Shown here in pieces: positions 8,906 through 20,042 of a DNA stretch of 64,000 nucleotides (positions are counted from its first letter, which is position 1; every line of letters starts with the position of its first letter). Both the position numbers and the translations under genes were made by a program. The notes beneath the pieces are model-generated. The model was not told the origin of the DNA, did not search any database, and saw only the letters and a program-made list of their open reading frames with translations. The stretch is taken from NCBI GenBank assembly GCA_012934845.2, contig WNNJ02001400.1:1-64000 (forward strand). Direction: 5' to 3'. The DNA comes from Pomphorhynchus laevis. Lineage: Eukaryota > Acanthocephala > Palaeacanthocephala > Echinorhynchida > Pomphorhynchidae.

Positions 8906-11330
8906 ATATATATAATGGTTGTGATGTTGAATCATCCAATCTCCTTGATACGTTCAACGATCTCAATCTAACCCAGCATATTCACGAACCCACTAGAAGG
9001 AGGAAGCAATCATCTGCCATTTTAGACCTCTGCTTATCACGAGGGGAACCCACAATTGATGAAATCTCTCTCAGCCCCCTATTGGCCACAGTGATCATTG
9101 TGTCATTAGGCTGGCGCTTTCTGTCAGTCTCTTTAGAACAGCCCCCTCGGCAAAACCCGAATTGAATCCCTTCAAAGCGAATTTCGCAAGTATGACGCAA
9201 GCTATTCGAAACATTCAATGGCCTAATCCATATGAAATTGGCATCGATCAGTGCTGGGAAAATTTCAAATCTACTTTGATCAATGCTCTAAATTACTTCT
9301 CCCCTTTAAAACGTCAGCGCACATCCCACAAAACTCCCATTTGGTTTGACTCGCAGATTAAACAAATGATTAAGACAAGAGACAAAATTTACAAAAAATT
9401 TAAAGAACAGAATTGTTCTTGGATCGATTACAAGGAATTACGAAATCAAGTTACGGCACTCAAACGTCAGAAACGCAGGTGCTTCGTTTCCAATCTTTGT
9501 CGATCATCAAAAAGATTTCCCAGTAAATTGTTTAAACATATCAGCTCATTAAAATCAACTACGTCTGAGATTAACTCTATATTTATGGAAACCGGTGAGC
9601 TCACATCTGATGACAAAGCAATTGCCAATATTTTCCTAGATCAATTCACGCTAGAGAGTCCTACCTGTCAGTATTGCCCCAGATTCTCCACAGCTCAATA
9701 TCCGTGTTACGAATTTACTCCATTTGATAAATTTGAGGTTCTTAACGAACTTCTAAAGCTACCACGATCAATTGCGGCAGGACCAGACAATATTCCTCCA
9801 ATTCTTCTTCGGGAACTTGCACCAGTAATATATGAACCTTTACACACCATATTCGATTTCTCCTTGTCAACAGGCTGTATACCATCAGATTGGAAATGTT
9901 CTATAATCCGACCTCTCTACAAAAAAGGCGACCGTAATCTAGCAAGCAACTATCGGCCCATAAGCCTTACCTGCGTTGCTTGTAAAGTGCAAGAGAAACT
10001 GCTTTTTAAACGAATCATCGGGCACCTAGAAGATAACCAAGTACTCTGCGACAACCAGCATGGTTTCCGCCCAGGAAGATCTACTGTCACAAACCTCATA
10101 CTTGCGAGGAGTGATTGGACCAGATATGCCGAGGCTGGAGTTAGTGTTGATGTCTTGTTTTTCGACCTCAGCAAAGCATTTGATCGGATATACTATGATG
10201 TCCTCCTTATTACGCTGGAACAGTACGGCATCAGAGGAACCCTCCTTAATTGGATTAACTCCTTCCTTAGAAATCGGAAGATTACTGTATTGGCTAATAA
10301 ACAAATGTCAAAAACAAGAAATCCTGGACGCGGTGTTCCTCAGGGATCGGTACTCAGTCCATTGCTCTTCATTATTTACATCAACGAGCTTACTACAGCT
10401 ATTTCGAGTCCATGTGGTTTATATGCCGACGACTTGAAAATTTGGCGACCAATAATCGATAGCCGAGATCCAATGATACTCCAGAGAGACATTGATAATA
10501 TTAAGGTATGGTGTAATCAACGGGGACTGGTATTAAACCCCGATAAGTCAAAACATATGCGCATCGGACATCTACTCATTAATTCATCATATACCATTGA
10601 CGGAAGAGAAATTGAAACAGTTCTCCAATTTCAAGACCTTGGAGTGATCGTAAATAGAAGCTTATCGACCATCCCACATACCAGTCACACAGTTGCTAAA
10701 TGCCGTCGAATTTTAGGACTTATTAGAAGGACCATTGGCCAGCTTGACGCATCCAGTTTTAAGTTAATTTACAATGCTTATGTCTTATCTTTAATGAGAT
10801 ACGCTTCACCTGCCTGTCACCCTCAAACTATGACAGAGATGAACATGTACGAATCCATATTACGCAAGGCCACACATCTTGTACCCAGCCAACGCAAGCT
10901 CTCATTCATTTTTCGACTTAACGCACTTGGTGTGACCACAGTGAAGAAATCTTTAAAGTCATCTGATTTAATGTTTGTGTGGACAGCGCTTAATGTTCAA
11001 AAAGGGCAGAGGGAACATGTTTGTCGCAAACTGTTCGAACTTCGAAATTCAAAGAGATTGAGGGGACATCACCTCACGTTAAAGACCCACATTCGTCCAC
11101 GAAGAAGATTTAACACAATTGTCAACCGAACGTGGAAAAGCTGGAATAAGCTACCAAGTCAAGTGGTTTCGGCCTCCAGTATTTTGTCCTTCAAGAGAAA
11201 TCTGAAGAATGTACTAACTTAAAACAATCGGATTTTCATTGATATATTTTTTTTAACCCTGTACCCAGCCTGTACGAGCTCTACGCTCTTTTGCTGCTGT
11301 TGTATTTAATAATAATAATAATTATATTAT
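8906..11330 (+). mobile_element. CR1-like LINE (family E), 5'-truncated
   Basis: The element starts directly after the TA tract. The first 250 bp carry the end of the endonuclease (LLDTFNDLNLTQHIHEP, then a decayed IGHSDHCV block) across at least one frameshift. It continues into the RT frame at 9,162 and ends in AAT triplets near 11,310-11,330. The 3' UTR has the CCTGTACGAGCTCTACGC type of end that other CR1-like copies in the window share in form. Confidence 0.8.
9162..11222 (+). CDS. CR1-like LINE reverse transcriptase (family E)
   Basis: There are 686 codons without a stop. In order: a basic linker with PIWFDSQIKQ, GPDNIPPILL, NYRPISLTC, HGFRPGRSTVTNL, motif A FFDLSKAFDR near residue 333, motif B GVPQGSVLSPLLF near 390, motif C LYADDLKIW near 418, and a C-terminal end closing with WKSWNKLPSQVVSASS. 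The endonuclease is missing from this frame, so the first Met is not a natural start. It belongs with the CR1/jockey RTs at 6.2-8.6 and 13.5-16.3 kb but is a distinct family. Confidence 0.87.
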   Translation: MNPFKANFASMTQAIRNIQWPNPYEIGIDQCWENFKSTLINALNYFSPLKRQRTSHKTPIWFDSQIKQMIKTRDKIYKKFKEQNCSWIDYKELRNQVTALKRQKRRCFVSNLCRSSKRFPSKLFKHISSLKSTTSEINSIFMETGELTSDDKAIANIFLDQFTLESPTCQYCPRFSTAQYPCYEFTPFDKFEVLNELLKLPRSIAAGPDNIPPILLRELAPVIYEPLHTIFDFSLSTGCIPSDWKCSIIRPLYKKGDRNLASNYRPISLTCVACKVQEKLLFKRIIGHLEDNQVLCDNQHGFRPGRSTVTNLILARSDWTRYAEAGVSVDVLFFDLSKAFDRIYYDVLLITLEQYGIRGTLLNWINSFLRNRKITVLANKQMSKTRNPGRGVPQGSVLSPLLFIIYINELTTAISSPCGLYADDLKIWRPIIDSRDPMILQRDIDNIKVWCNQRGLVLNPDKSKHMRIGHLLINSSYTIDGREIETVLQFQDLGVIVNRSLSTIPHTSHTVAKCRRILGLIRRTIGQLDASSFKLIYNAYVLSLMRYASPACHPQTMTEMNMYESILRKATHLVPSQRKLSFIFRLNALGVTTVKKSLKSSDLMFVWTALNVQKGQREHVCRKLFELRNSKRLRGHHLTLKTHIRPRRRFNTIVNRTWKSWNKLPSQVVSASSILSFKRNLKNVLT

Positions 11331-11439
11331 TATATAATTTTATATTATATTATCGAAAGTAGACAATTAATAATACAATTGTAATCTTCAATAAAGAAGA
11401 ATATCTACATAAAATAAAATTTATTTTATTTTATGAAAA
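11331..11439. other. AT-rich spacer
   Basis: This stretch consists of low-complexity ATTATAT words left after the LINE tail and a short A/T palindrome. Nothing coding is visible. Confidence 0.6.
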
Positions 11440-11822
11440 AAACAAAAATTTCCCGAATTCATAAAATGCTTGAAAAATGATAAAAAATTAATCAAAGAAG
11501 TAAACATTAATGACACCCATGCAATTACGTGTATCGAAACAGTGATAGGCTACTAACACCGCGCTGACGATCCGTAAAAATGACCTCAGACATGTTGAAA
11601 CTATGTACGACCAATATGCCATTTCGTGCTCCAGACGGTGGCTTATACAAACAAATAGATAGGGTATCAATGGGATGTTTCTTGGGTTCGACTTTCGCCA
11701 ATTATTACATGGGTAACCTTGAAACTATTGTTTTCAAGACTGGTAAACACATATTAAATGTATACATGCGATATAAAAGCACATGTATACATGTGCTTAA
11801 AAAAAAGTTTGAGATAAAATAA
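11440..11822 (+). mobile_element. Penelope-like RT fragment
   Basis: The clearest part is 11,580-11,822: a cysteine-threonine stretch followed by PFRAPDGGLYKQID, then VSMG...STFANYYMGNLE. This matches the block before and through motif B of Penelope-like reverse transcriptases (PF...DG..Y.Q.DGVAMGSPLGP.FAN..M). The preceding bases give only broken matches. The piece ends before the catalytic YxDD. It is old and inactive. Confidence 0.7.
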
Positions 11823-11849
11823 CATACATTTGAGATAAAATAACATACA
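11808..11849. repeat. Perfect 2 x 21-bp tandem repeat
   Basis: The unit TTTGAGATAAAATAACATACA occurs twice without a mismatch (11,808-11,828 and 11,829-11,849), between the PLE fragment and the 5' end of the family A LINE. It may be a slipped or duplicated insertion site. Confidence 0.85.
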
Positions 11850-12092
11850 ATCGGAAAAATCATTCATATCGATCTTGAAAATCCAAAGGCTGGAAGTGGA
11901 GTGATAATACTAAATAAAATCAGTAATTTGAATCAATAAATTCAAATCGACTATACACATCGACTATACAACTACTACTTACAAGCTACTACTTACAATA
12001 CACAACTACTTACAAGCAAGCCCAACGAACACACAAGCTTAAACACATAATTATTCGATTACAACGAGCGAAACGAGTTGACACAACAATCG

Positions 12093-13589
12093 ATGGCAAG
12101 AACAAAGAAGACAGAAACGAAAAAATGCTTAGCAAGTCAGCAGATTAACGGTACTCGCAATCAGACTGTACCAAAATTAGCAAGCCCCTCCTCTGGGTAT
12201 CAGCAACACGAGGTCTCTTGCAGCAGATCTGGATGCGACATATGGACAGCTGTCAACGTTCCATCCTGTCTGACGAAATCGCTACTCTCTAGGGATTTTG
12301 TTTGTGGGTTCTGTGCCTCCGAATTGCTCTCCTTGTTGTTCAAGGGCCATTGTGACGAGCAAGTATCAATAAATGCTTTAAAGAGGAACGCAGATTCAAA
12401 CAGTCACAACGATGGGGAAGATCTTAGTATTAACGAACCAGAACGGAGTTCAGAAGCGTTCAGAAAGTCAAGCAGCTTGTCGTCAGGGATTGATGATGTT
12501 TCGGCCACTCCAAAATTATCTGAGATAGGAACCAATAATGCTATTCATGTACTCAATCATTCTCTCACGCAGCAGTCGAAGTTAGAACTGAGCGATCGAT
12601 CAATCATACCCTTCAATAACAATTCAACTCAATGCTTCGTTAGGGATGCATTGCATGAGACTAATGTGATGGATTACTCCTTCAAACAACTTCCTGTTTT
12701 GGATTCTATTGTTCATCCCCATATATTGAACTCGAGCAGCGTCGGTCTTGATGTAGATAACAAATGTTCCGCACTCAGGCATGCAAATGTTGATTTGTCA
12801 ACTCCTGTTAACACTTCCTCGGGCAGTGATTGTTCTCAAAACTGTCCTCTAGGTAGCGATTGTACTGAGCGTCCTTGTGCTTACCCGCAGCAACTGCATC
12901 ACCGCTGCAGTTTATGTGTTGCTCCTCTAGTAGCCCCGTTTATTGAGAGCGTTAAGGATCTTGCAAAGGCTAGTCAGATTATAGTTAGGCCTATAGATAA
13001 TCTACGACAAATAGTTAGCCTTCCAAATAATAAACAACATGCAGTGATTCCTCCAAATCATCGTCGGCCATCGATTACCCCTGAGACTAATTCTTCATTA
13101 GTTCCGTCTGCTAGCCCTAAACAATTTAGCTCTAGACAATTTAACTCCAGAAGAGAGTTAAACGTTATCGTGAGCGGTGTTGAAGAATCTCTCAGTAACA
13201 ATCCCCAAAGTAGACTGGATGACGATATTATGCATCTTCGCGCAGTGTTTTCTAAGATTTTTCTCCAGTGCGATGTGGATGTTGCGAAGTGTCTTAAAGT
13301 TCGAAGAGTTTTTCGTCTAGGCAAGAAACTTTCAGATAGACCTAGACTTCTAAAAGTTGTTCTAGACTCAAAAGATCATGTTGACTTCCTACTCAAGCAT
13401 GCATTTAGATTATCGCGCTCTGATTTTCATATACTCTGTGATTTATCTCCTGCAGATCGTTTGAGAAGACACGAGGCTTTCAACGAGCTGCATCGACGGC
13501 TGGAAAGTGGTGAGGGTAACTTATGTGTACGGAATTTTCGGGTGGTCAAGTGGCGTCCGACTGTCCGGTGGCATCCCTTACTTCTGTAG
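12093..13589 (+). CDS. Family A LINE ORF1 protein with Cys-rich finger
   Basis: I start at the ATG at 12,093 (MARTKKTETKK); the frame is open a little upstream without an ATG. The product is about 498 residues. A PHD/CCHC-like finger spans roughly 45-80 (CSRSGCDIW ... FVCGFC). A Ser-rich spacer follows, then a second domain starting at LNVIVSGVEESL and running through RVFRLG...RPRLLKVV to ELHRRLESGEGNLCVRNF. The same layout recurs in LINE families B and D here. CR1-clade ORF1 proteins bind nucleic acid and chaperone the RNA; that role is inferred. The 3' end overlaps ORF2 by 67 bp in another frame. No break is visible. Confidence 0.8.
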   Translation: MARTKKTETKKCLASQQINGTRNQTVPKLASPSSGYQQHEVSCSRSGCDIWTAVNVPSCLTKSLLSRDFVCGFCASELLSLLFKGHCDEQVSINALKRNADSNSHNDGEDLSINEPERSSEAFRKSSSLSSGIDDVSATPKLSEIGTNNAIHVLNHSLTQQSKLELSDRSIIPFNNNSTQCFVRDALHETNVMDYSFKQLPVLDSIVHPHILNSSSVGLDVDNKCSALRHANVDLSTPVNTSSGSDCSQNCPLGSDCTERPCAYPQQLHHRCSLCVAPLVAPFIESVKDLAKASQIIVRPIDNLRQIVSLPNNKQHAVIPPNHRRPSITPETNSSLVPSASPKQFSSRQFNSRRELNVIVSGVEESLSNNPQSRLDDDIMHLRAVFSKIFLQCDVDVAKCLKVRRVFRLGKKLSDRPRLLKVVLDSKDHVDFLLKHAFRLSRSDFHILCDLSPADRLRRHEAFNELHRRLESGEGNLCVRNFRVVKWRPTVRWHPLLL

Positions 13590-16330
13590 AGTCAGACCTC
13601 TTTAGTAGTGATGGTTCGTGTGTAGGAAAACTAGTAGACTTCGATAGTGTCACCGAGCGTGTCAAATTTTCCCATTATACGAACATTTTTGTCGGTTATT
13701 CAAATGTTCGTAGTCTCCTGGCTCAGTTCTCGGAAATTAAATTCATAGTTGCTTCGAAACGTTTTGATGTATTTTGTATAACCGAAACATGGCTACATTC
13801 TGACATTTCGGATGACTGTGTTGCCATCCCTAACTATTTTGTAATACGTTCGGATCGCTCATGTGGTAAACGTGGAGGTGGGGTAGCCGCCTATGTGCGA
13901 AATAGTCTCCTGGTATCGAATATCTCGGCTTTTCGCGACGATATTGGTTATTCCTTTGAAGGTCTTGCTTTTACACTGGGAAATGGTCAACGATCCCGAT
14001 TCTGCGTCCTTTACCGTTCTCCGTCCTATGAATTAAGATTAGACTCTCTTAAATCACATTTGCAGAGTTTATCTTCGTATCCTCTGATTTTGCTCCTGGG
14101 AGACTTCAATATCCCCCAAATAGACTGGAAAAATAGTCATTCACGACCAATTCACGGAATTGGGAAAGTACTGAGTGACTTTCTGTTACTCGAGATGCTA
14201 CTAGTTCAACATATTAAAGAACCTACTTGTGTGACAGGGACGCCTTCTATACTCGATTTGGTCTTTACTAAGTGTTTGGGTGACGTTTCAGGTGTTCGTT
14301 ATGACGCACCAATTGGCAATAGCGATCACTGTGTACTCTCTATGCGGCTGTCGCTGTTCAACAGAGCCTCACAAAACTCTAATTTTAAAAAACGTTGTTG
14401 GGTAGGTGTTGATGCTAATCAACTAGCTGCAAGCTTCCCAAAAAATATCTGTGATAGTCTTCGTATCCACTTCGGTTTGGAGGTTCCTGTAGTCTTTGAT
14501 CTGCTCCATGATGAATTGATGCGAATTTCTGATATCTTTGCTCCGCTACGTGCCTGCAAGTTCAAGCATGGACATCCTCCTTGGTTCGACAGAGAGCTTC
14601 TTGATGCTATAAGATCCCGCAACAAATTGTGGCGCGAATTTAGGCGTTCTTCTGCTTCAAAACGTGCCTACATCGACTCTCGGAACTTATGCAATCGGCT
14701 AAAATTTCAGAAACGCTATTCGTACGAAGATAGTATCGCCAGGGATGCATCTTTGAATCCTAGGAGGTTTTGGTCTTATGTAAGAAACAACAGAACACTT
14801 GTCGCCACAATTAGCTCAATCCAAACGCCAACTGAAACTTTGACCGATCCGTCTCTAATCGCCCAACATTTAGCTGATGGCTTCTTGGTACAGGCTTTGA
14901 CCTCTAACAAACTGCATGACTTTAGTTGGAAGTATGTTCCGGTTGCTCATCGGTGTTGTGTTCGTCCACTCAGAGTGGATGAGCTGTTGAACGAGGTTAT
15001 GAAGCTCGATTCGTTTACATCTCCGGGACCAGACAATATCGCCCCCTTCCTCGTCAAATCCCTAGCGAACGAACTGAGCAATGATTTAACTATGTTTTTC
15101 AGATACAGCTTAGACACATCTTGGATTCCTGACAGTTGGAAGTGTGCAATTGTGGTGCCTATTCCCAAAAAGCATCCTGCTAGCTTTTGCGCGGACTTTC
15201 GGCCCATTAGCTTAACTAGCGTATTCTGCAAACTTTTAGAAAGAATCATTGCTAGTAGAATCAGGGATCATTTGGATCGTAATCACATATTGGTTGAATC
15301 TCAACATGGTTTCAGGATCGGACGTTCATGCCTTACTAACCTACTAACTGCGCGTGAAAAATGGGCTGATGCTCTGGGGGCTGGGTTTCAGGTTCATACA
15401 GTATTCCTTGATTTTTCGAAAGCTTTTGATAGGGTACCACACGACGGCATAGTGTCTTTACTGTATCACTATGGACTTCATTCATATATTTGTGAGTGGG
15501 TCAGGGAATTTCTATCGAATAGGTCTTTCCGAGTTTGTGTTGGGGGCGTGTTTTCTTATTCGGTAAATATTAATTCTGGCGTACCGCAGGGATCAGTCCT
15601 TGGCCCACTGCTCTTTATAATCTTCATTAATGATCTGCTACTCCGCTTATCATGCTCTCATCTAGCGTTTGCAGACGATCTAAAGATTTGGTCGATCATT
15701 AGAAGTCCTGCTGATCGAGTATCGTTACAAAATGATCTAAACTCCCTGATCAAGTGGTGCGATTCTACCGGACTACGGTTGAATGTTGATAAATGTGTCC
15801 TCATGCAACTAGGTCGCCCTATTGAAACTCTAAGGTACTTTATTGGAGATATGGTCTTAAAGGAAGTGTCTCATCATAAGGATTTAGGGATTATTGTTTA
15901 TAGATCCTTGAAAACAAAGTTGAACACCGACTTCTTTCTAGGTAAAGCTACTAGGGCGTTATATTGTATTAAAAATGCATTCCTCAGGTTAAGCTGTCAC
16001 ATGTTCAAGAGGTTATTCATCTCCATCGTCAGGCCACACTTGGAGTACTGCATTCAGGCTTGTTTCCCTGTCACTAAGCAAGAACTATTAGACCTGGAGT
16101 CTATTCTTAGGCGCGGATCGAGGCTCTGTATTGGCTTAAGTGGTATTGACTATTATGTACGTCTAAGTCGTATTGGGATGTTGTCGGTACGTGAGAGGTT
16201 TATATCCTTGGAAATGCTATGTCTATGGCATATGTCGAATGATGTGGTAGGTTATCCCACCGATGTAATCACTAGGCGGGTAGATCAGTATTGGAATAAT
16301 AATAATAATATGTCGACGACATCTTCATAA
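13523..16330 (+). CDS. Family A LINE ORF2: APE endonuclease and RT
   Basis: This frame of 935 residues overlaps ORF1. The ATG is supported by the second copy at 30,893, which begins with nearly the same residues. The endonuclease has SNVRSLLAQF, TETWL, LLGDFN near residue 193 and NSDHCVL near 267. The RT has GPDNIAPFL, FRPISLTS, HGFRIGRSCLTNLL, motif A FLDFSKAFDR near 627, motif B GVPQGSVLGPLLF near 686 and motif C FADDLKIW near 716. The expected C-terminal block (WNSLPEE in the second copy) is missing: after RRVDQ the DNA jumps to the 3' tail, so the last dozen codons read the AAT repeat. The element extends from about 11,900 to 16,312. Confidence 0.88.
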   Translation: MCTEFSGGQVASDCPVASLTSVESDLFSSDGSCVGKLVDFDSVTERVKFSHYTNIFVGYSNVRSLLAQFSEIKFIVASKRFDVFCITETWLHSDISDDCVAIPNYFVIRSDRSCGKRGGGVAAYVRNSLLVSNISAFRDDIGYSFEGLAFTLGNGQRSRFCVLYRSPSYELRLDSLKSHLQSLSSYPLILLLGDFNIPQIDWKNSHSRPIHGIGKVLSDFLLLEMLLVQHIKEPTCVTGTPSILDLVFTKCLGDVSGVRYDAPIGNSDHCVLSMRLSLFNRASQNSNFKKRCWVGVDANQLAASFPKNICDSLRIHFGLEVPVVFDLLHDELMRISDIFAPLRACKFKHGHPPWFDRELLDAIRSRNKLWREFRRSSASKRAYIDSRNLCNRLKFQKRYSYEDSIARDASLNPRRFWSYVRNNRTLVATISSIQTPTETLTDPSLIAQHLADGFLVQALTSNKLHDFSWKYVPVAHRCCVRPLRVDELLNEVMKLDSFTSPGPDNIAPFLVKSLANELSNDLTMFFRYSLDTSWIPDSWKCAIVVPIPKKHPASFCADFRPISLTSVFCKLLERIIASRIRDHLDRNHILVESQHGFRIGRSCLTNLLTAREKWADALGAGFQVHTVFLDFSKAFDRVPHDGIVSLLYHYGLHSYICEWVREFLSNRSFRVCVGGVFSYSVNINSGVPQGSVLGPLLFIIFINDLLLRLSCSHLAFADDLKIWSIIRSPADRVSLQNDLNSLIKWCDSTGLRLNVDKCVLMQLGRPIETLRYFIGDMVLKEVSHHKDLGIIVYRSLKTKLNTDFFLGKATRALYCIKNAFLRLSCHMFKRLFISIVRPHLEYCIQACFPVTKQELLDLESILRRGSRLCIGLSGIDYYVRLSRIGMLSVRERFISLEMLCLWHMSNDVVGYPTDVITRRVDQYWNNNNNMSTTSS

Positions 16331-16500
16331 GCTGCGATAATAGCAATGATATCACATCATTAACATCATGTTCGTCATAATAATAAATTAGAAAGCCAGA
16401 ATTTCAAGAGGCATGTGTTATTATCTTAATTTTATCTTAAGGCATTGTTTGCACCACCATATTCCTTCTACTTCTCGCCGACATGGTTAAAAAAATATTA
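16313..16500. other. Spacer between LINE families A and B
   Basis: The sequence is AT-rich with scattered ATCATTAACATCATG words. I see no gene, and the boundary with the LINE that follows is not sharp. Confidence 0.5.
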
Positions 16501-16604
16501 GTGATTATTAAATACTTACAATATAATATACATACAATAAAACTATCTTGATAACAACTACTTAAAGTTATTTCAAAAATCGAGAATATCCATTCAAACA
16601 TTTA

Positions 16605-17923
16605 ATGACTTCAAAATCACCTAACGCCAAAACAAGGAAAGTTTGTGCAAGAAGTTTGGTATCTAAATTTAAAACAATAAAGGTTGGTGCAAATTCTGTC
16701 CTATCAAATGTGAGCCTCGTTAAATATACATCCATTCAGGTTCAATGTTCGGCTGAAGTATGTGATTCCTGGACAACAATCTGCCTGAAAAATAACAATG
16801 ATACGCACAAAGATAGATTTATCTGTGGTTTCTGTGCTGTAAGAGAGCTTGATGCTCTAAAAGATCGTTTGCTCCAAATTGAAAAATCGCACAATGAACC
16901 GCTGATGAAACCATCACTCGCTAATGTAGATTCTCAATTTAATATAATTGAAACTGATAATGAGGATATACTGAGTTTATCATTTAGAAGTATACATCAA
17001 AAGTATACAAATGCAATAGATGGTCATAACAAATCTGCACATGCGTTTACAAAAACACCGGCGTCTAGGTTATCAGAGTCTATTAAACTTGGAAGTAGAG
17101 AACCCAATATACTAGCCAATATATCAACTTCTTATAATCAAGATTGCGTTGGTGAAATAAGCTAGTTGAAATCTTAAACCGAAATGAAAACGAACTCATC
17201 GTAGCATAATGTGGATTCGTTGCACCAACATATTATAAATTTGTCGAAACTACAAAATCAAGGAAACATAGTTGTTGGGAATATAAATCATACAAATAAA
17301 CATACTAATCGTCTTGTTGAAAATACTCCTCTTATCACTCATCTTGCAAATGATAAAAATCACTTTAAAACTATTCCCTCTAAAATAGCTTACTCGAAAA
17401 TATCTTCGACCCCTTATTTAAGAACACCTTCTATTTTTACTAACCTAAATTCGCAGGAATATTACCTAGCTTCTCTTCACCCAAGCTCTCAACTCAATCA
17501 AGTAAGAATTCAATTACTCGAGCTCAATTTGTTGACCGTCATTTCTTCCAATCCGAGTCAGATAAAATAGTTCTTCGTTGTAAGCGTTGTTTGATGGTAT
17601 CAGGTATACCAGAATCCGCTTCTGAAGACTTTCAAGATCGATTGAATCATTATATATCCGCTATTCGCTCTATGTTGGCGGATCTATTTCACCCTGGTGA
17701 ATATAAGGTTGTAAATTCCCTATTTGTTCGTAGTCTCATAAGAGTTGGTAGGCGCAAAAGTTTAGAATACCCTCGTCTCGTGAAAGTCGTCTTTGTTGAG
17801 GAATGTAGTGTTTTAGAAATTATGAAACGATCTAGTCGTTTAACTAATAAAATCGACAGAATGTTTAGAGATCTTTTTATGCAGGATCGTAATCGCCTTC
17901 GTTCAGCAAGAACAGCTATATAA
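16605..17923 (+). pseudogene. Family B LINE ORF1, decayed
   Basis: Three frames in succession carry parts of an ORF1 like that of family A. At 16,605-17,165 there is a finger, CSAEVCDSW ... FICGFC. At 17,211-17,570 there is a Ser/Asn-rich linker. At 17,591-17,923 the second domain appears (MVSGIPESASEDFQDRLN, SLIRVGRR...YPRLVKVV). At least two frame changes and stops separate them. Codon use is more AT-rich than in family A. The element probably begins near 16,500. Confidence 0.72.
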
Positions 17924-17995
17924 TAGAGTAGATCACGGGGGAAAATCTTTTGAAATCGTAAATTTTCGCGTAGTTCGCAGGCGTCCTCGTCTGCA

Positions 17996-19925
17996 ATGGG
18001 AACTTATCATACCTCTAACAAATTTATAGTCGTGTTTGCTAATGTGCGCACCTTGTTAAATAAGATAGATGAAGTTCGACTTATCGTATCGTCTCGTAAC
18101 CCTCATATTTTAGGGTTTTCAGAATCGTGGCTTTCTAACGACATCGCTGATGCAGAAATTCAAATCGAAGGATATCGTATCTATCGTTTCGACAGGAAAA
18201 CTAGAAGGGTGGTGGTGTAATTATCTATGTATCTAATTTATTGCAGTCACGCTTTGTAGCCTGTTTTAATGACCAAACCCACACATCTCAAGCAATATGG
18301 ATATATATTCGATTCAGAACAATCTCTATAACAATTGGTCTTATATATTGATCTCCTCTATCAGATGCCAGCTCTCTCACTGAAGAGCTAAAAATACGAG
18401 TTGCAACTGTAAAGTGACGAATTAACAAACGCTGGTAAGTCTTTGGACTGTTAGCCTTAAAACTGCATAGGGCCAATACCGATTGCGAAATCTAAAGACA
18501 CATTAATCTGATTACATAATTACTTAAAGAAAATAAAGACAAGATTTAATTTTAACAAAGAATGTGTTGTGATGGGGGACTTTAACTTACCGGGTGCTGA
18601 TTGGGTTACTAATACTTATTCGCAGTCTTGCCTCTTCGACAACAATCTGTTTGATTCTGTTGTTAATTTAGGTTTGTACCAGATGATTGATTTCCCTACG
18701 CGCTTTTCGAAATATTGATCATCTTTGCTAGACATAGTTTTGTCATCCTCAGATTATATAGTTAACGGAAAAATATGCATCCCACCAATAGGAAATAGTG
18801 ACCACTCGAAAATAATTTTAAAGTTAGGTCTATGTTCTTATAAGAAATCACATATTCATCGCGGAGTCCATGCCTTTAAAGCTAATTTCCCTTCTATTTG
18901 TAATTCTCCTAGTGAGGTTATTCGACCTTATCCAGAAAATATGGTGTTAATTATTCTTGGTCTTATCTAGTAAAAACACTTGGCCACCTGCTTGAAATAA
19001 ACGCTCCTAAAATAAAAATTAAAAATCGTTTAGTTCCACCATGGTTCTCATCTAGTTACGTTGCTCTCATATCTAAACGTTCTTCGGCTTGGAATCGATT
19101 TCGTTGTACAGGGCTTGATTTCAATCGTTACAAAAGCATATGTAATAAATGCTCATCACTAAAACGAACCTTGCGTCTTCGATATGAGGAATTGATGATT
19201 GATCGCGCAGTGCATAACTCCAAACTACTTTATGCACATATAAATAGGAACCGAAAACTTAGATATAGTATTCCTCCAATGTATGATGAGGTCAATAATT
19301 TAATTTTTGATGACTCTGGACGTGCAAATATTTTTGCATCGTTTTTTGCAGAGCAATTTGTCGAGTGTAACGATCCTCCTCGTCAGGTTAAATCCAGTAG
19401 CGATATTACTATACTGTTCTCCATATAAGACGTCGCTAGTGCACTTTCTAAGTTGCCCATTCATACCAGCCCTGGTCCAAATAATTTGCCATCTGTTTTG
19501 CTTCGTAATACCGCGAATTTGATCGCGAAACTGCTCTATGACATATTTTCTTACTCAATTCTCTACAGTATGCTACCTTTAGAATGGAAACATCTATTAT
19601 TCGACCTATTCATAAATCTGGTGATAGTTCTGTGTGTGCCAATTACCGTCCTATTTCACTAACTTCTATTCCATTCAAAATTCTGGAACGATTTATACTT
19701 GGTGAGCTGATAAGATGGGACTGTATTCGTGATATTGTCTCAGGTAGACAACATGGCTTTCGGTGTGGTCGTTCGACAACGTCTAATATCTTATTGAGTC
19801 ATCATCATTGGTTAAGTAATCTCGATCATGGGTACCCAACTGACGTATTATTCATCGATTTTCAACGTGCTTCTGATACTGTAAACCATAATATGCTATT
19901 GTCCAAGCTGATTAATTATGGATTT
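17996..19925 (+). pseudogene. Family B LINE ORF2, decayed, interrupted at 19,925
   Basis: Endonuclease and RT blocks occur in order over several frames. They are FANVRTLLNKIDEVR and FSESWL (18,030-18,140), VVMGDFNLPGADW near 18,570, LLDIVLSS and IGNSDHSKI near 18,730-18,810, PGPNNLPSVLL near 19,460, NYRPISLTS near 19,640, HGFRCGRSTTSNIL near 19,750 and FIDFQRASDTVNHNMLL near 19,855. I count at least five frameshifts or stops. The frame is cut at 19,925 by a fossil LTR element and its sequence resumes at 28,857. Confidence 0.78.
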
Positions 19926-19995
19926 TTTATAAACAATGACCAATGAGGCTTTATTGAACAATCTAAAAAAACAGATTAATGTTAGTATTTATCAC
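19926..19995 (+). repeat. Terminal direct repeat of the Gypsy fossil, left
   Basis: This closely matches 28,783-28,851 (shared words TATAAACAATGACCAA and TTAATGTTAGTATTTATCAC). It abuts the GATTT duplication. At about 70 bp it is short for an LTR and may be only an LTR remnant. Confidence 0.65.
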
Positions 19996-20042
19996 AATCT
20001 TCCCCCGTTACATAGTCTTCAAGTTACTTGGGCTTGTGTCTT

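Noticed and set aside
11488-11670. Minus-strand frame opposite the PLE fragment
   Set aside because: It is a shadow of the Penelope-like RT block on the plus strand.
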